Source: a virus. Taken from it: a DNA stretch of 39,738 nt. Each line of letters begins with the position of its first letter. Position 1 is the stretch's first letter. Under the pieces are notes generated by a model. It did no database searches. It was not told the DNA's origin and saw only the letters and a program-made list of their open reading frames with translations. Position numbers and translations under genes: made by a program. The stretch is taken from positions 1 to 39,738 of the IMG/VR virus record IMGVR_UViG_3300008448_000231, one strand, 5' to 3'. Positions 1 through 7,056 of this stretch are shown in pieces.

Positions 1-168
1 ATCACGCTGCGGCTTAAAAGGCTGGACTTGCAAACCCTGCCGGATAACGCCGGGGACGCAAACGAGCCGTATCTAGCCGAGTGTGAGCTGGTCGTTATTG
101 CGCCGACCGGCCTTCGGTCGCGCGTCTGGATGCTTCCGATGATTGTTGAAAAAGGCATTGCCCGATGA
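1..168 (+). CDS. 3' end of small virion-associated protein (allele A, partial)
   Basis: The frame is open from the first base to a TGA at 166-168 and gives the last 55 residues of a protein. It matches the C-terminal part of the complete 126-residue gene at 35753-36133 with only one or so residue changes (YLAE against YMAE). The stop overlaps the tailspike ATG at 165 (ATGA), so the two are probably translationally coupled. The family is not recognised. Its position just before a tailspike suggests a small structural or tail-assembly protein, which is inference from context only. Confidence 0.85.
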   Translation: MTLRLKRLDLQTLPDNAGDANEPYLAECELVVIAPTGLRSRVWMLPMIVEKGIAR

Positions 169-1946
169 GCGTTACTTTCCGCGTTGCGCTGGATGGCCAG
201 ACGGTCCCGCTGCGGTTTCAGACGGTTAGCTTTGCGGGCATCCGCGAACTGGTCGAGGCTGATGTCGCCGCCGATATTAACGCCCGCGCCGCCAAAGCCG
301 CCAACGGCTCCGACTTTGCGACACCCCTTAACGGGTCAAGCGGTTCGTCTCTGGTGGGCTTCCTGCAAGCGGGAACCGGCGCTGTTACGCGGACTGGCCA
401 ATCGAAAATGCGGGACTTTGTGTCGGTCAAGGATTTCGGCGCGGTCGGTGATGGCGTCACGGATGACACGGCGGCGCTGCAAGCCTGCTATACCGCTCAC
501 CCCGGCGCGGTCATCGACCACGAAAACGGCAAAACCTACATCGTGTCGGCCACGCTGAACGTAAGCAGCGGCTCCATACTACAGGGGGCGTCAACGATCA
601 AAGCCAAGAACGCCACGGCTATTGCGGGGGCTGTGCTGCTTGGCTCGGGGGTTTCGGATGTTAAAATCCGCGAACTCAAAATAAACGGCAACGCATCGGG
701 GTCAAATGGGGCGACATTCGGCGTATTCTTTATGTCGGGTTCCCGCAACGTAATTGAAAACGTGCACGTTTTTGACACTCTACAGACCGGCCTAAAACTG
801 GAAAGTGAGAGCGGGTCCAAGATACTGAATAATCAGGTCATCAACTGTGGTCGAGTAGGATTTGCAGAAAACCACGGCATCGAAGTTATCTCGATTACGT
901 CAACGCCGCTCCAAAATATCGTTATTGCTGGCAACACAGTAACGGCTGCTTTTCGCAAGGGGATTACAACTTATTCCACCGGCGTGGGCGTCGTGCGGGA
1001 CGTTGCTATTTACGGCAACACGGTAAATGGGTGCAGCCTTGGCGGCGTTTATATCGGCTCTGATAGCAACACTTATCCGCAAAGCGGCATTTCGGTCACC
1101 GGAAACGTCTGCTTTGACAACTATGTCAACATAACGCTGGCATCTACGACGGGTGGCGTCGTCTCGGGTAACACCTGCCGCGACGACAACGGCGGTGGTG
1201 GAATCGAGGTTATTAAGTCGGACGAATATACCGTGTCTGGCAACCTTGTGTCAGATAGCAGTGTGCATGGCATCCAAGCCAGCAAAGGGACTGCGACTTG
1301 CGCGAACGGCTCAATCACTGGCAACACTGTAACGCGGTCTAACACGTCGTCCTCGGGTTTTGGGTGCGGAATCCTTCTTGAAGGAGCGACCAATACCGTC
1401 GTCGCAGGCAATACCGTAACCGATAGCGCCGCCCGCATGACTTACGGCATTGCAGAAAACGGGACCGCCGATCAGAACGTCATCGGTGCCAACAAGGTTC
1501 TGAACGCGACGGCTGGCAATTATCTGGTCGTAGGAACGTCAACGTCCTCGATCACACAGACGGGCCGGATGACCGGAGTGGGTGTCGCGGTTCCGCTTAA
1601 CACTTTACACGTTGGCGGCGGCATCACTGTCAGCACGCAAAACTGGACGCTGGCCAATACTAACAATAACATGGCGCTGCCGAGCAATCCGGGCGCTTTG
1701 GTGGTGTCTGGACCATCGGCAAACTATACAATTTCGGGCATCGCTGGTGGCCACAACGGGCAATTGCTTACGGTGTTTAATTATACGTCCTACACCATGC
1801 AGCTTTTGAATAACGATGCGGGGTCATCTGTCGGCAACAGGTTTTTGATCGGCGGCGGTTCTAGGACCGTGGCGTCGTTTGGGGCGGTTCAACTTATGTA
1901 TAGTTCTCAGGCAAGCGCATGGACTGTTGTGGGGTCACAGGGATGA
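165..1946 (+). CDS. Tailspike with pectate-lyase-like right-handed beta-helix (allele A)
   Basis: A 593-residue receptor-binding protein. Residues 1-73 form an N-terminal segment almost identical to that of the other tailspike at 36130 and presumably dock it to the virion. At about residues 85-107 is the pectate lyase superfamily signature (VSVKDFGAVGDGVTDDTAAL). The body is rich in N, G, V and T with recurring GNTV and SGN motifs, as expected for stacked beta-helix rungs (about residues 110-470). The C-terminal 100 residues look like a trimerisation or tip domain. By family knowledge such spikes bind and often cleave surface polysaccharide. The catalytic residues cannot be assigned by eye. 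The ATG overlaps the previous stop, and the downstream gene starts inside this stop (ATGA at 1943). Confidence 0.85.
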   Translation: MSVTFRVALDGQTVPLRFQTVSFAGIRELVEADVAADINARAAKAANGSDFATPLNGSSGSSLVGFLQAGTGAVTRTGQSKMRDFVSVKDFGAVGDGVTDDTAALQACYTAHPGAVIDHENGKTYIVSATLNVSSGSILQGASTIKAKNATAIAGAVLLGSGVSDVKIRELKINGNASGSNGATFGVFFMSGSRNVIENVHVFDTLQTGLKLESESGSKILNNQVINCGRVGFAENHGIEVISITSTPLQNIVIAGNTVTAAFRKGITTYSTGVGVVRDVAIYGNTVNGCSLGGVYIGSDSNTYPQSGISVTGNVCFDNYVNITLASTTGGVVSGNTCRDDNGGGGIEVIKSDEYTVSGNLVSDSSVHGIQASKGTATCANGSITGNTVTRSNTSSSGFGCGILLEGATNTVVAGNTVTDSAARMTYGIAENGTADQNVIGANKVLNATAGNYLVVGTSTSSITQTGRMTGVGVAVPLNTLHVGGGITVSTQNWTLANTNNNMALPSNPGALVVSGPSANYTISGIAGGHNGQLLTVFNYTSYTMQLLNNDAGSSVGNRFLIGGGSRTVASFGAVQLMYSSQASAWTVVGSQG

Positions 1947-2236
1947 CCCTCGAACCCGGCCACCTCATTACGCTTGGCCTCGCTGGTGTGGCCGTCATCG
2001 TTTGGCTTGTAAGGCTAGAAGGTCGCGTCAACGGAAAGGCGACGGCAGACCAACTAGGCGCTGTAACATCCCAAATCAGCGCATTAGCTGCGGTGGTCGC
2101 GGCGCTACAGGCCAAAGAAGCCGCGCATGATAATACGCGCGACGAGGTAATCCGCTTGCAAGAGCAGATTAAGCACCTCACGGACTTGATCGAGCGACTA
2201 TTGCCGTTGCCGAACCGCCGAAAGACTACGCCATGA
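1943..2236 (+). CDS. Small membrane/coiled-coil protein of the lysis cassette (allele A)
   Basis: A 97-residue protein. Residues 7-27 are a hydrophobic helix (ITLGLAGVAVIVWLV), followed by a charged coiled-coil stretch with heptad-like leucine and alanine spacing up to a KHLTDLIERLLPLP segment. A longer in-frame start exists upstream at 1919, but the other allele at 38184 starts at the equivalent of 1943, where ATGA overlaps the tailspike stop, so 1943 is preferred. It lies just upstream of the holin-like gene, with which it overlaps (ATGATCG). A membrane-anchored lysis accessory or second holin is possible, but no named family is recognised. Confidence 0.75.
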   Translation: MTLEPGHLITLGLAGVAVIVWLVRLEGRVNGKATADQLGAVTSQISALAAVVAALQAKEAAHDNTRDEVIRLQEQIKHLTDLIERLLPLPNRRKTTP

Positions 2237-2478
2237 TCGACGCGGACAACCCTGCGCCTGAGCCGTCATTTCACTGGCGGCGATGGGTCACGATTGGCTA
2301 TGTCGTCGCGACCACAATCCTGCTGGCCTTGATCGTCTGGAAGCTAACCGAGGGCGGGCCGCTTCGTGACATTGCGCTGGCCCTGATAGGCTCGCAAGCC
2401 TTCTTTGCCCTGATGTATATGGGGGGGGCGTCGGCCTCTGACCTCGCCCGCATCGTCGCAAGCTGGAAAAAGCCATGA
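2233..2478 (+). CDS. Putative holin, two transmembrane segments (allele A)
   Basis: An 81-residue protein with a short polar N-terminus, a first hydrophobic helix at about residues 17-38 (VTIGYVVATTILLALIVW), a polar turn (KLTEGGPLRD) and a second helix at about residues 46-65 (ALALIGSQAFFALMYMGGA), ending in a basic tail. Size, topology and position immediately before an M15 endolysin fit a phage holin that permeabilises the inner membrane to start lysis. There is no specific holin family signature. Both ends overlap neighbouring genes (ATGA type), so expression is coupled. The right-hand allele at 39191 has the same protein body but a different start because of an inserted element. Confidence 0.7.
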   Translation: MIDADNPAPEPSFHWRRWVTIGYVVATTILLALIVWKLTEGGPLRDIALALIGSQAFFALMYMGGASASDLARIVASWKKP

Positions 2479-2858
2479 CTTACGTTCTCGGTTCCCGTTC
2501 CCGCGCTCGGCTCAAGGGCGTTCACCCCGATTTGGTGCGCGTGGTTGAACTGGCCCTAACCTATAGCCCGCACAATTTCACCATCACGGAGGGCCTTCGT
2601 TCGGTTGCTCGCCAGCGTGAACTTAAAGCAGCGGGCGCATCGCAGACGATGAACTCCCGGCACATCACCGGCCACGCGATTGATTTTGCAGTCCTGATAG
2701 GCGGCAAGGTGCGGTGGGATTGGCCTCTTTATGGCCAAGTCGCGGAAGCCTTCAAGCGGGCATCCAAGGAACTAAACGTGCCGATCATCTGGGGCGGTTC
2801 ATGGAAAACGCTTAGGGATGGCCCGCACGTTGAGTTGGACCGGCGGCGCTACCCGTGA
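2475..2858 (+). CDS. Endolysin, M15-family metallopeptidase (allele A)
   Basis: A 127-residue single-domain peptidase of the D-Ala-D-Ala carboxypeptidase / L-alanyl-D-glutamate endopeptidase superfamily (M15, VanY-like). The zinc site is visible: SRHITGHAID with H63 and D70 (pattern HxxGxAxD), and GPHVEL with H118. It should cut the peptide stems of peptidoglycan. No signal peptide or SAR helix is seen, so release probably depends on the preceding holin. ATG overlaps the holin stop and the stop overlaps the Rz start (GTGAGG at 2855). A near-identical truncated copy begins at 39427. Confidence 0.88.
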   Translation: MTYVLGSRSRARLKGVHPDLVRVVELALTYSPHNFTITEGLRSVARQRELKAAGASQTMNSRHITGHAIDFAVLIGGKVRWDWPLYGQVAEAFKRASKELNVPIIWGGSWKTLRDGPHVELDRRRYP

Positions 2859-3295
2859 GGTATCTCCGCATCATCACCCCGACCGGATGGCTTGTCATTG
2901 CAGCGGTTGCGGTGGTGCTGTTCGGTCTCGCCGGTTTAGTCCGCCCTGGCTTCCTCGGCCTCAAGTTTGACCCGTTCGGCATTGACGCACGGAAGATCGA
3001 CCGGCTTGAAGGCCAAGTCTCGGTGTTAGAGCGCGAGGCGGTCGGGCAGGCGGAAATAGCACAAGCGACACAAACATTTCACACGCGGGAGGTTGTTATA
3101 CGCGACCTTGCCCGCCAAGCTGAAACCGAAGCGAGGACGGCACCCGATGCTGAAACGCCCCTTGACCCTGACCGCGTGGCTCGTATTCGGGCTGCTGATG
3201 ACCGGTTGTGCATCGTCGCCCCCGCAATCTGCGCCAGTGCTGACCCTGCCGGAAGCGGCGCGGACGCCGTGCCAGTTGCCGACCCTGCCGGATAG
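2855..3295 (+). CDS. Rz: Rz-like inner-membrane spanin
   Basis: About 146 residues from a GTG start overlapping the endolysin stop. Residues 12-34 form one N-terminal transmembrane helix (GWLVIAAVAVVLFGLAGLV), followed by a predicted periplasmic helical stretch (RLEGQVSVLEREAVGQAEIAQA) and a Pro/Ala-rich tail. This is the arrangement of an i-spanin, which joins an outer-membrane lipoprotein to disrupt the outer membrane at lysis. The assignment rests on topology, position after the endolysin and the nested Rz1 frame at 3147. Sequence family membership cannot be judged by eye. Confidence 0.75.
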   Translation: MRYLRIITPTGWLVIAAVAVVLFGLAGLVRPGFLGLKFDPFGIDARKIDRLEGQVSVLEREAVGQAEIAQATQTFHTREVVIRDLARQAETEARTAPDAETPLDPDRVARIRAADDRLCIVAPAICASADPAGSGADAVPVADPAG

Positions 3296-3455
3296 CCCGA
3301 CCATCGCTGACCTTGAGGTCACGCATGACGCTAGGGGCCTAATGCTGGCCGTGTGCGATGGGCGTAGGGATTTAGCAGTCCAAGCCTTCGACGCTCAATC
3401 TCGCGCCCTGACGCCCCCTTCCCGCCCGTGGTGGCGTCGTCTGGTGGGTGGATAA
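3147..3455 (+). CDS. Rz1: Rz1-like outer-membrane lipoprotein spanin, nested in Rz
   Basis: 102 residues from ATG 3147 (MLKRPLTLTAWLVFGLLMTGCAS). This is a lipoprotein signal peptide with basic residues, a hydrophobic core and the lipobox LMTGC, whose Cys would be lipidated. The mature part is Pro-rich, as in o-spanins. A longer frame upstream (from 3093) would bury the signal peptide, so 3147 is chosen. Half of the gene is embedded out of frame in the Rz gene, the classical Rz/Rz1 arrangement. The stop TAA overlaps the ATG of the next gene (TAATG). Confidence 0.82.
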   Translation: MLKRPLTLTAWLVFGLLMTGCASSPPQSAPVLTLPEAARTPCQLPTLPDSPTIADLEVTHDARGLMLAVCDGRRDLAVQAFDAQSRALTPPSRPWWRRLVGG

Positions 3456-4639
3456 TGGCCCTGTCCTTCATTCCGCCTGAAGACAACGAATATCCCCGAT
3501 GGGTCACCGAGACCCAAATCAAATACATCGAGGCCGTGAAGGAACACGGCAGCCAACGCGCCGCTGCTAGGGCGCTAGGCGTCAGGCCCAACGCGGTCTG
3601 GGAGGCGCTGGACACCTACAAGAAAGCCGCCGCCCGTCGCGGACAAGCGCCCGGCCATTTCAACGACGGCGTGGCCCCCGGCTTCCTGATGGGCAAAGTC
3701 ACCATCCAGCGCGGCCCCGGTGGCGTTGAGCGGGTTTGGGAGCGCCAGTCCCCCGATGCGGAAGCACAAGCCGAACGGCTACAGGCGATCAAGGCCGGGC
3801 TGCTCGATGGCCTTCAGCCTGTCGCGCCCCTCGCCCCTCCCGGATACACCGACGACGATCTGCTGACCGTCTATCCCCAAGGCGACCCCCATGCGGGCCT
3901 CTATGCGTGGAAGGACGAAACCGGGCAGGGCTTCGACCTGGAGGAGTTCGAGCGCACCACGAAGGCCGCGATTGATCGGCTGGTGGCCTCTGCCGCGCCC
4001 TCGACCCATGCGCTTTATATTGACCTCGGGGATAGCCTCCACGCGGATAACAACGCCAGCCGCACCAAGAGCGGGCATCATCTTGACACGCATGGGCGCC
4101 ACGCCGAGGTCGTTCGAGCGGTCATCCGATGCAAGCGCCACCATGTCGCCCGGATGCTCGAAAAGCACCGGCAGATTACTATTCGCATAAATCCCGGCAA
4201 TCACGACGGCATAACCGCCTTGATGCTCGCTGAGATGATGGCAATGATTTACGAGAACGAGCCGCGCGTGACGGTGGCGACAAGCCCTAACCCGTATTGG
4301 TTTCACGGCTTCGGCTCAAACCTGATCGGCACCACGCATGGCGACGGGGCGAAGGGCGCAAACCTTCCCCTCTTGATGGCCGTCGATAGCCCGGCTCTTT
4401 GGCTGGCGTCGGAGCATGGGTCGCGGGTTTGGTTTGTCGGCCACGTTCACCATAAGGACGTAAAAGACTATCCCGGCGTCACGGTGGAATATTGCCGGAC
4501 CCTTGCGGCTCCTGACATCTGGTCCCATGCCTCGGGCTATAGGTCGAAACGGTCAATGGAATGCGTGACCTATCATGTGCGACACGGCGAGATAGAGCGT
4601 CACACTTGCGGCTTCGCGAGGCTTGGCCATGCAGATTGA
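3455..4639 (+). CDS. Metallophosphoesterase with N-terminal HTH-like segment
   Basis: 394 residues from ATG 3455, which overlaps the Rz1 stop. A 9-codon upstream extension is not needed. Residues 16-60 look like a helix-turn-helix (SQRAAARALGVRPNAVWEAL). The calcineurin-like phosphoesterase motifs appear in order: GDPH 143-146, LGD 191-193, PGNHD 247-251, THGD 294-297 and GHVHH 329-333. All two-metal ligands appear present, so activity is plausible. The substrate is unknown. Relatives include DNA nucleases (Mre11/SbcD type) and nucleotide or protein phosphatases, and the HTH points to a DNA substrate (inference). It is the penultimate gene before the terminator that ends the rightward late transcript. 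Confidence 0.85.
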   Translation: MALSFIPPEDNEYPRWVTETQIKYIEAVKEHGSQRAAARALGVRPNAVWEALDTYKKAAARRGQAPGHFNDGVAPGFLMGKVTIQRGPGGVERVWERQSPDAEAQAERLQAIKAGLLDGLQPVAPLAPPGYTDDDLLTVYPQGDPHAGLYAWKDETGQGFDLEEFERTTKAAIDRLVASAAPSTHALYIDLGDSLHADNNASRTKSGHHLDTHGRHAEVVRAVIRCKRHHVARMLEKHRQITIRINPGNHDGITALMLAEMMAMIYENEPRVTVATSPNPYWFHGFGSNLIGTTHGDGAKGANLPLLMAVDSPALWLASEHGSRVWFVGHVHHKDVKDYPGVTVEYCRTLAAPDIWSHASGYRSKRSMECVTYHVRHGEIERHTCGFARLGHAD

Positions 4640-4808
4640 GCCTTTCGCCCGGCTGTTATTTTTGGAAGCCGCCAAGGGCTTGAACCGCAAGGCGTCGGCG
4701 CGGTTCGCCCGATACCAGGCCCGCATTGGTCGCCCGGTTCCGCGTTCATCTACAGACCGAAGGCCAGACCCCGGCACGTTGGATGATGGGGATGCCGAAC
4801 TAGGCTAA
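4629..4808 (+). CDS. Small basic hypothetical protein
   Basis: 59 residues from ATG 4629, overlapping the phosphoesterase stop by 11 bases. A TTG two codons upstream (4623) is an alternative start. The N-terminal half is an Arg/Lys-rich amphipathic helix (FARLLFLEAAKGLNRKASARFARY) and the C-terminus is acidic. No family is recognised. It is the last rightward gene before the terminator at 4837. Overlap and position support a real gene, but it is short and unsupported otherwise. Confidence 0.5.
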   Translation: MQIEPFARLLFLEAAKGLNRKASARFARYQARIGRPVPRSSTDRRPDPGTLDDGDAELG

Positions 4809-4810
4809 CC

Positions 4811-5473
4811 CTACCCCGTTCCCGCTGGGACTTGTGGCCCGTCGTCCCTTAACCGGGCGGCGGGCTTTTTGCGTTTACAGCCCCAACGTTGCCAGTTCAT
4901 CCGCAATGGACGAACGTTCGCCCATCGGTGCGCGATGCCAGTCTGCGGCCTTGAGCGCGGCTTCCCGACGGCATGTATCCCCTCTAGATAGGGATTGCGA
5001 AATGATTCGCGGCGACTACGTTGTGTGCGATGACACTCACAAACGCGATTGCTGGGGCTATTGAGGCCATCATCCGCGATGAGGTCGAGGATGGTGTCGG
5101 CGGTGTATCGGAACCGCGCCTCGTCGTAATGTCCGGCAAAGTCCAGCGCGCGCAGGCGTTCAAGAATGTCGTCCCGCAGTTCTCCGGTATCGGCGGATGT
5201 CTTAATGGGGGCGGGGTCAGCCGATGGCGGGGCTGGGAGGGGCATCCAGTGGGTGACATGGCAAGAGCCGTCCGTTGGATTGCACGGCTTTTCGCCCTTT
5301 GGCACGGTGCGCTCATAGGAGTAGTTATCGCCACCGATCAGCCGCCTGATAGCCACCGGCTCGTCGTTCGTAAGCCGCGCAAGCGGGCGGTAAACTAGCG
5401 CGTCGCTCCCATCCCTCGGAGCGGTCGCAATATCCCGCCAGCCTTGGGCGTCACCGATATGTTCGGCGTTCAT
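4811..5473 (-). CDS. DUF551-like protein, apparently frameshifted near its 3' end
   Basis: The open frame gives 220 residues. The N-terminal half has the DUF551-type pattern: GWRDIATAPRDGSDALVY near residues 11-28 and THWMPLPAPP near residues 74-83. These are short domains common in phage early regions, function unknown. A DPAPIKTSADT linker and a helical segment (DDILERLRALDFAGHYDEA) follow. After about residue 164 the sequence looks unnatural and runs through the terminator. One extra base at the CCCC run 4979-4982 would instead give a natural ending (CRREAALKAADWHRAPMGE to ELATLGL) stopping at 4875. It is the last gene of the leftward early operon, coupled by overlap to the gene at 5470. 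Confidence 0.7.
   Translation of the reverse strand: MNAEHIGDAQGWRDIATAPRDGSDALVYRPLARLTNDEPVAIRRLIGGDNYSYERTVPKGEKPCNPTDGSCHVTHWMPLPAPPSADPAPIKTSADTGELRDDILERLRALDFAGHYDEARFRYTADTILDLIADDGLNSPSNRVCECHRTQRSRRESFRNPYLEGIHAVGKPRSRPQTGIAHRWANVRPLRMNWQRWGCKRKKPAARLRDDGPQVPAGTG
4837..4870 (+). terminator. Rho-independent terminator ending the rightward late transcript
   Basis: Arms 4837-4847 and 4855-4865 (GCCCGTCGTCC and GGGCGGCGGGC) pair over 11 bp with two G-T wobbles. The loop is 7 nt and five T follow (4866-4870). It lies between convergent operons, after the last + gene (ends 4808) and just beyond the position (4875) where the facing minus-strand gene would stop if its apparent frameshift were repaired. 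Confidence 0.85.
5186..5217. repeat. 32-bp perfect direct repeat, copy 1 (copy 2 at 5659-5690)
   Basis: The 32 bases at 5186-5217 recur exactly at 5659-5690, 473 bp away. Both copies encode the same linker peptide PAPIKTSADT in two neighbouring minus-strand genes. A second pair of 26-base near-repeats (24/26 identical) at 5451-5476 and 5837-5862 brackets the same module and contains the start codon of the first gene. Together they mark module duplication or recombination between short accessory genes. Confidence 0.95.
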
Positions 5474-6027
5474 GGCTTCACTCCTTCGGTGACGCGGTAG
5501 GCGATGATGTCGTAGCCGCCTAAGCCGGGTGTTTCCGCTTCCCAGTGGTTCCAGCCCAGACGGTTAGCCGTCCGCGTCTCGGTTTCGCCGTTTCGGTAGC
5601 GAACCTCGACACGCGTCCCCGGCACCGGGTTCGGCCCGCCGTCATGCTTAATCCACTGGGTATCGGCGGATGTCTTAATGGGGGCGGGGTTAGTGTAGAG
5701 GGGAACGAATCCAGTCCATGACCTATGCCCCCAAATGGTGAGAGATTGTCGGGGGTGCCGGGGGTCTTTCAGGTCGGCAAGTTCATCCGGCAGAACCCAA
5801 GCCACAGCCTCCACAGGCGCGACCATGTTGGTGGCCTCACCGATATGATCGGCGCTCATGGCGGGAGAGATTTCCTCTCCTTGGGGAGAAGCTGCGAGCA
5901 TGGCGATGGCTTCGTGGCAGAACATATCCCAGACCGTGCCGCGGTTATCCGCAATCGGCTCTGTCGGGTCGGTGTCACGGCGGAAGGCTTCTAGCCACGC
6001 CCTCGGAACTCTCACTGTATCAGTCAT
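5470..6027 (-). CDS. Modular phage accessory protein
   Basis: 185 residues. The start is set at 6027 (MTDTVRVPRAWLEAF) rather than an upstream ATG at 6111, because it overlaps the preceding short frame (ATGA) and begins with a typical phage N-terminus. Three modules are visible. Residues 1-57 are helical. Next comes a MSADHIGEA module with VEAVAWVLPDELADL and a WTGFVPLYTNPAPI ending, like the small phage domains that end in PLY.P. Residues about 124-185 carry a PVPGTRVEVRYRNGET and YDIIAYRV pattern seen in many phage proteins. Function is unknown. The middle module shares DNA with the next gene downstream (see the 32-bp repeat). Confidence 0.75.
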   Translation of the reverse strand: MTDTVRVPRAWLEAFRRDTDPTEPIADNRGTVWDMFCHEAIAMLAASPQGEEISPAMSADHIGEATNMVAPVEAVAWVLPDELADLKDPRHPRQSLTIWGHRSWTGFVPLYTNPAPIKTSADTQWIKHDGGPNPVPGTRVEVRYRNGETETRTANRLGWNHWEAETPGLGGYDIIAYRVTEGVKP

Positions 6028-6095
6028 GACTTGTCCTTGTGGTTGGCGGGAAGGCCTTGGTCCGCTTCCTCTAGGCGTGTGATGAGGTCGCTCAT
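6024..6095 (-). CDS. Possible 23-residue coupled micro-ORF
   Basis: ATG 6095 overlaps the stop of the upstream gene and its own stop overlaps the ATG of the downstream gene at 6027, ATGA on both sides. The peptide is MSDLITRLEEADQGLPANH and a few more residues. MSDLITRLEEA resembles the start of longer phage proteins, so this may be a remnant kept for translational coupling. Small size makes it uncertain. Confidence 0.4.
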   Translation of the reverse strand: MSDLITRLEEADQGLPANHKDKS

Positions 6096-6442
6096 CCCAT
6101 CTCTCCTGCATTGGGGGTGGTGGCTTCTCCGGTAGTGAGAGCAGCGCGGAGAGCGTCGAGAGCGTCGTCGTGTGTATCCAGACAATTCACCACCTGTTGC
6201 GCGTTCTCGTATTTTGTGCGCCCTCCAATGTGAGCGTCAGCCCATTCCATCGCAGGCAAAACCAGCGCCATTGCCCCCCGCATCCTCTCCACAGCAGCCA
6301 GAAGCTCGGCTCGTTCGGAGAGGATGAGACGGAGGTCGTCTAGGCGCACTATGGAGGTGTAAAACCCCATGCGCGGTTCCATCCGGCCAGGTGCCAAGCT
6401 CAGTCGCTCAACAGCCCGTTCCAGTTCATCCGGTGTGGTCAT
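6092..6442 (-). CDS. Hypothetical early protein, helical
   Basis: 116 residues, mostly alpha-helical by composition, with leucine/alanine-rich amphipathic segments (DLRLILSERAELLAAVERMRG) and a C-terminal TGEATT tail. The N-terminal MTTPDELERAVERL pattern is common among small phage early proteins. No domain is recognised. It overlaps both neighbours by four bases (ATGA), which places it firmly in the leftward operon. Confidence 0.7.
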   Translation of the reverse strand: MTTPDELERAVERLSLAPGRMEPRMGFYTSIVRLDDLRLILSERAELLAAVERMRGAMALVLPAMEWADAHIGGRTKYENAQQVVNCLDTHDDALDALRAALTTGEATTPNAGEMG

Positions 6443-6675
6443 TGGTCTGTCTCCACGGCGTCAAAAACCGTTTGGAGAGTGCCCTTGTCAGAATACTTAA
6501 ACCCGATAGCCGCGCCGTTTATGCGGTTGCCAAGAAGAAATTCTTCCCATGTCAGCACGACAGGTTGGGGGCCGATGTAGATAGCCCGGTTCAAGTTGTA
6601 GCCTTGCGTGGCCGCAAGCCAACAAGCCGTGCGCCAGATCGTGCGGTTCGCCCAGTTTTTAATGCGCGAGAACAT
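6439..6675 (-). CDS. Small hypothetical early protein
   Basis: 78 residues starting at ATG 6675 (MFSRIKNWANRTIWR), chosen because it overlaps the upstream stop (TGATG). A 30-codon upstream extension reads through the neighbouring gene and is unlikely. The protein has a basic N-terminus and a later segment VVLTWEEFLLGNRINGAAIGFKY. No family, signal peptide or clear membrane segment is recognised. Confidence 0.65.
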   Translation of the reverse strand: MFSRIKNWANRTIWRTACWLAATQGYNLNRAIYIGPQPVVLTWEEFLLGNRINGAAIGFKYSDKGTLQTVFDAVETDQ

Positions 6676-6869
6676 CACAGAAACCACAGGCTGATAACGC
6701 CAGCAAGGGCCAGCAGGATGATGATGCTGCGCGGACGCAGCACCTCGGCCACGGCGCGGAGCCACATGGGCGGCTCGTCGGACGGGCGGAAGTCAAACCC
6801 GCGATTGCTCTGGTTGGTGGCCTGAGCCGCTTTCATGCGGTGGCAGACGTGTGTGTGGTGGTCGATCAT
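6675..6869 (-). CDS. Small C-tail-anchored membrane protein
   Basis: 64 residues from ATG 6869 (MIDHHTHVCHRMKAAQ). The N-terminal half is polar and His-rich. Residues about 48-63 form one hydrophobic helix (SIIILLALAGVISLWFL) reaching the very C-terminus, so the protein is probably tail-anchored in the inner membrane. The start overlaps the stop of the gene at 6866. Function is unknown. Confidence 0.65.
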   Translation of the reverse strand: MIDHHTHVCHRMKAAQATNQSNRGFDFRPSDEPPMWLRAVAEVLRPRSIIILLALAGVISLWFL

Positions 6870-7033
6870 TGTTCGTCGTCCTGTTCTGATGCCTTTGCCA
6901 TAATGGCGAATGTCTCGGCCCACGAATGAATAATCTCACCCATTGCCTTGTTGGACCGGCCCTCCGCTTCCCAGACAGCCTCAAGGGCGGTGCCTTGGCG
7001 GGGGCGGATTGCGATGGGGTTTGGTTTTGTCAT
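6866..7033 (-). CDS. Small acidic-tailed hypothetical protein
   Basis: 55 residues from ATG 7033 (MTKPNPIAIRPRQGTALE), ending in an acidic SEQDDEQ tail. The middle (AVWEAEGRSNKAMGEIIHSWAE) is amphipathic helix. It overlaps the next gene by four bases (ATGA at 6866-6869) and follows the HNH gene by 23 bases, matching the operon layout. No family is recognised. Confidence 0.6.
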   Translation of the reverse strand: MTKPNPIAIRPRQGTALEAVWEAEGRSNKAMGEIIHSWAETFAIMAKASEQDDEQ

Positions 7034-7056
7034 GGCGTAAACCTATTCCGGTCGGG

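Noticed and set aside
1-2786. Exact terminal direct repeat (T7-like ends)
   Set aside because: The end copies differ by many substitutions, a replaced spike body and an insertion, so they cannot be the two ends of one exact redundancy.
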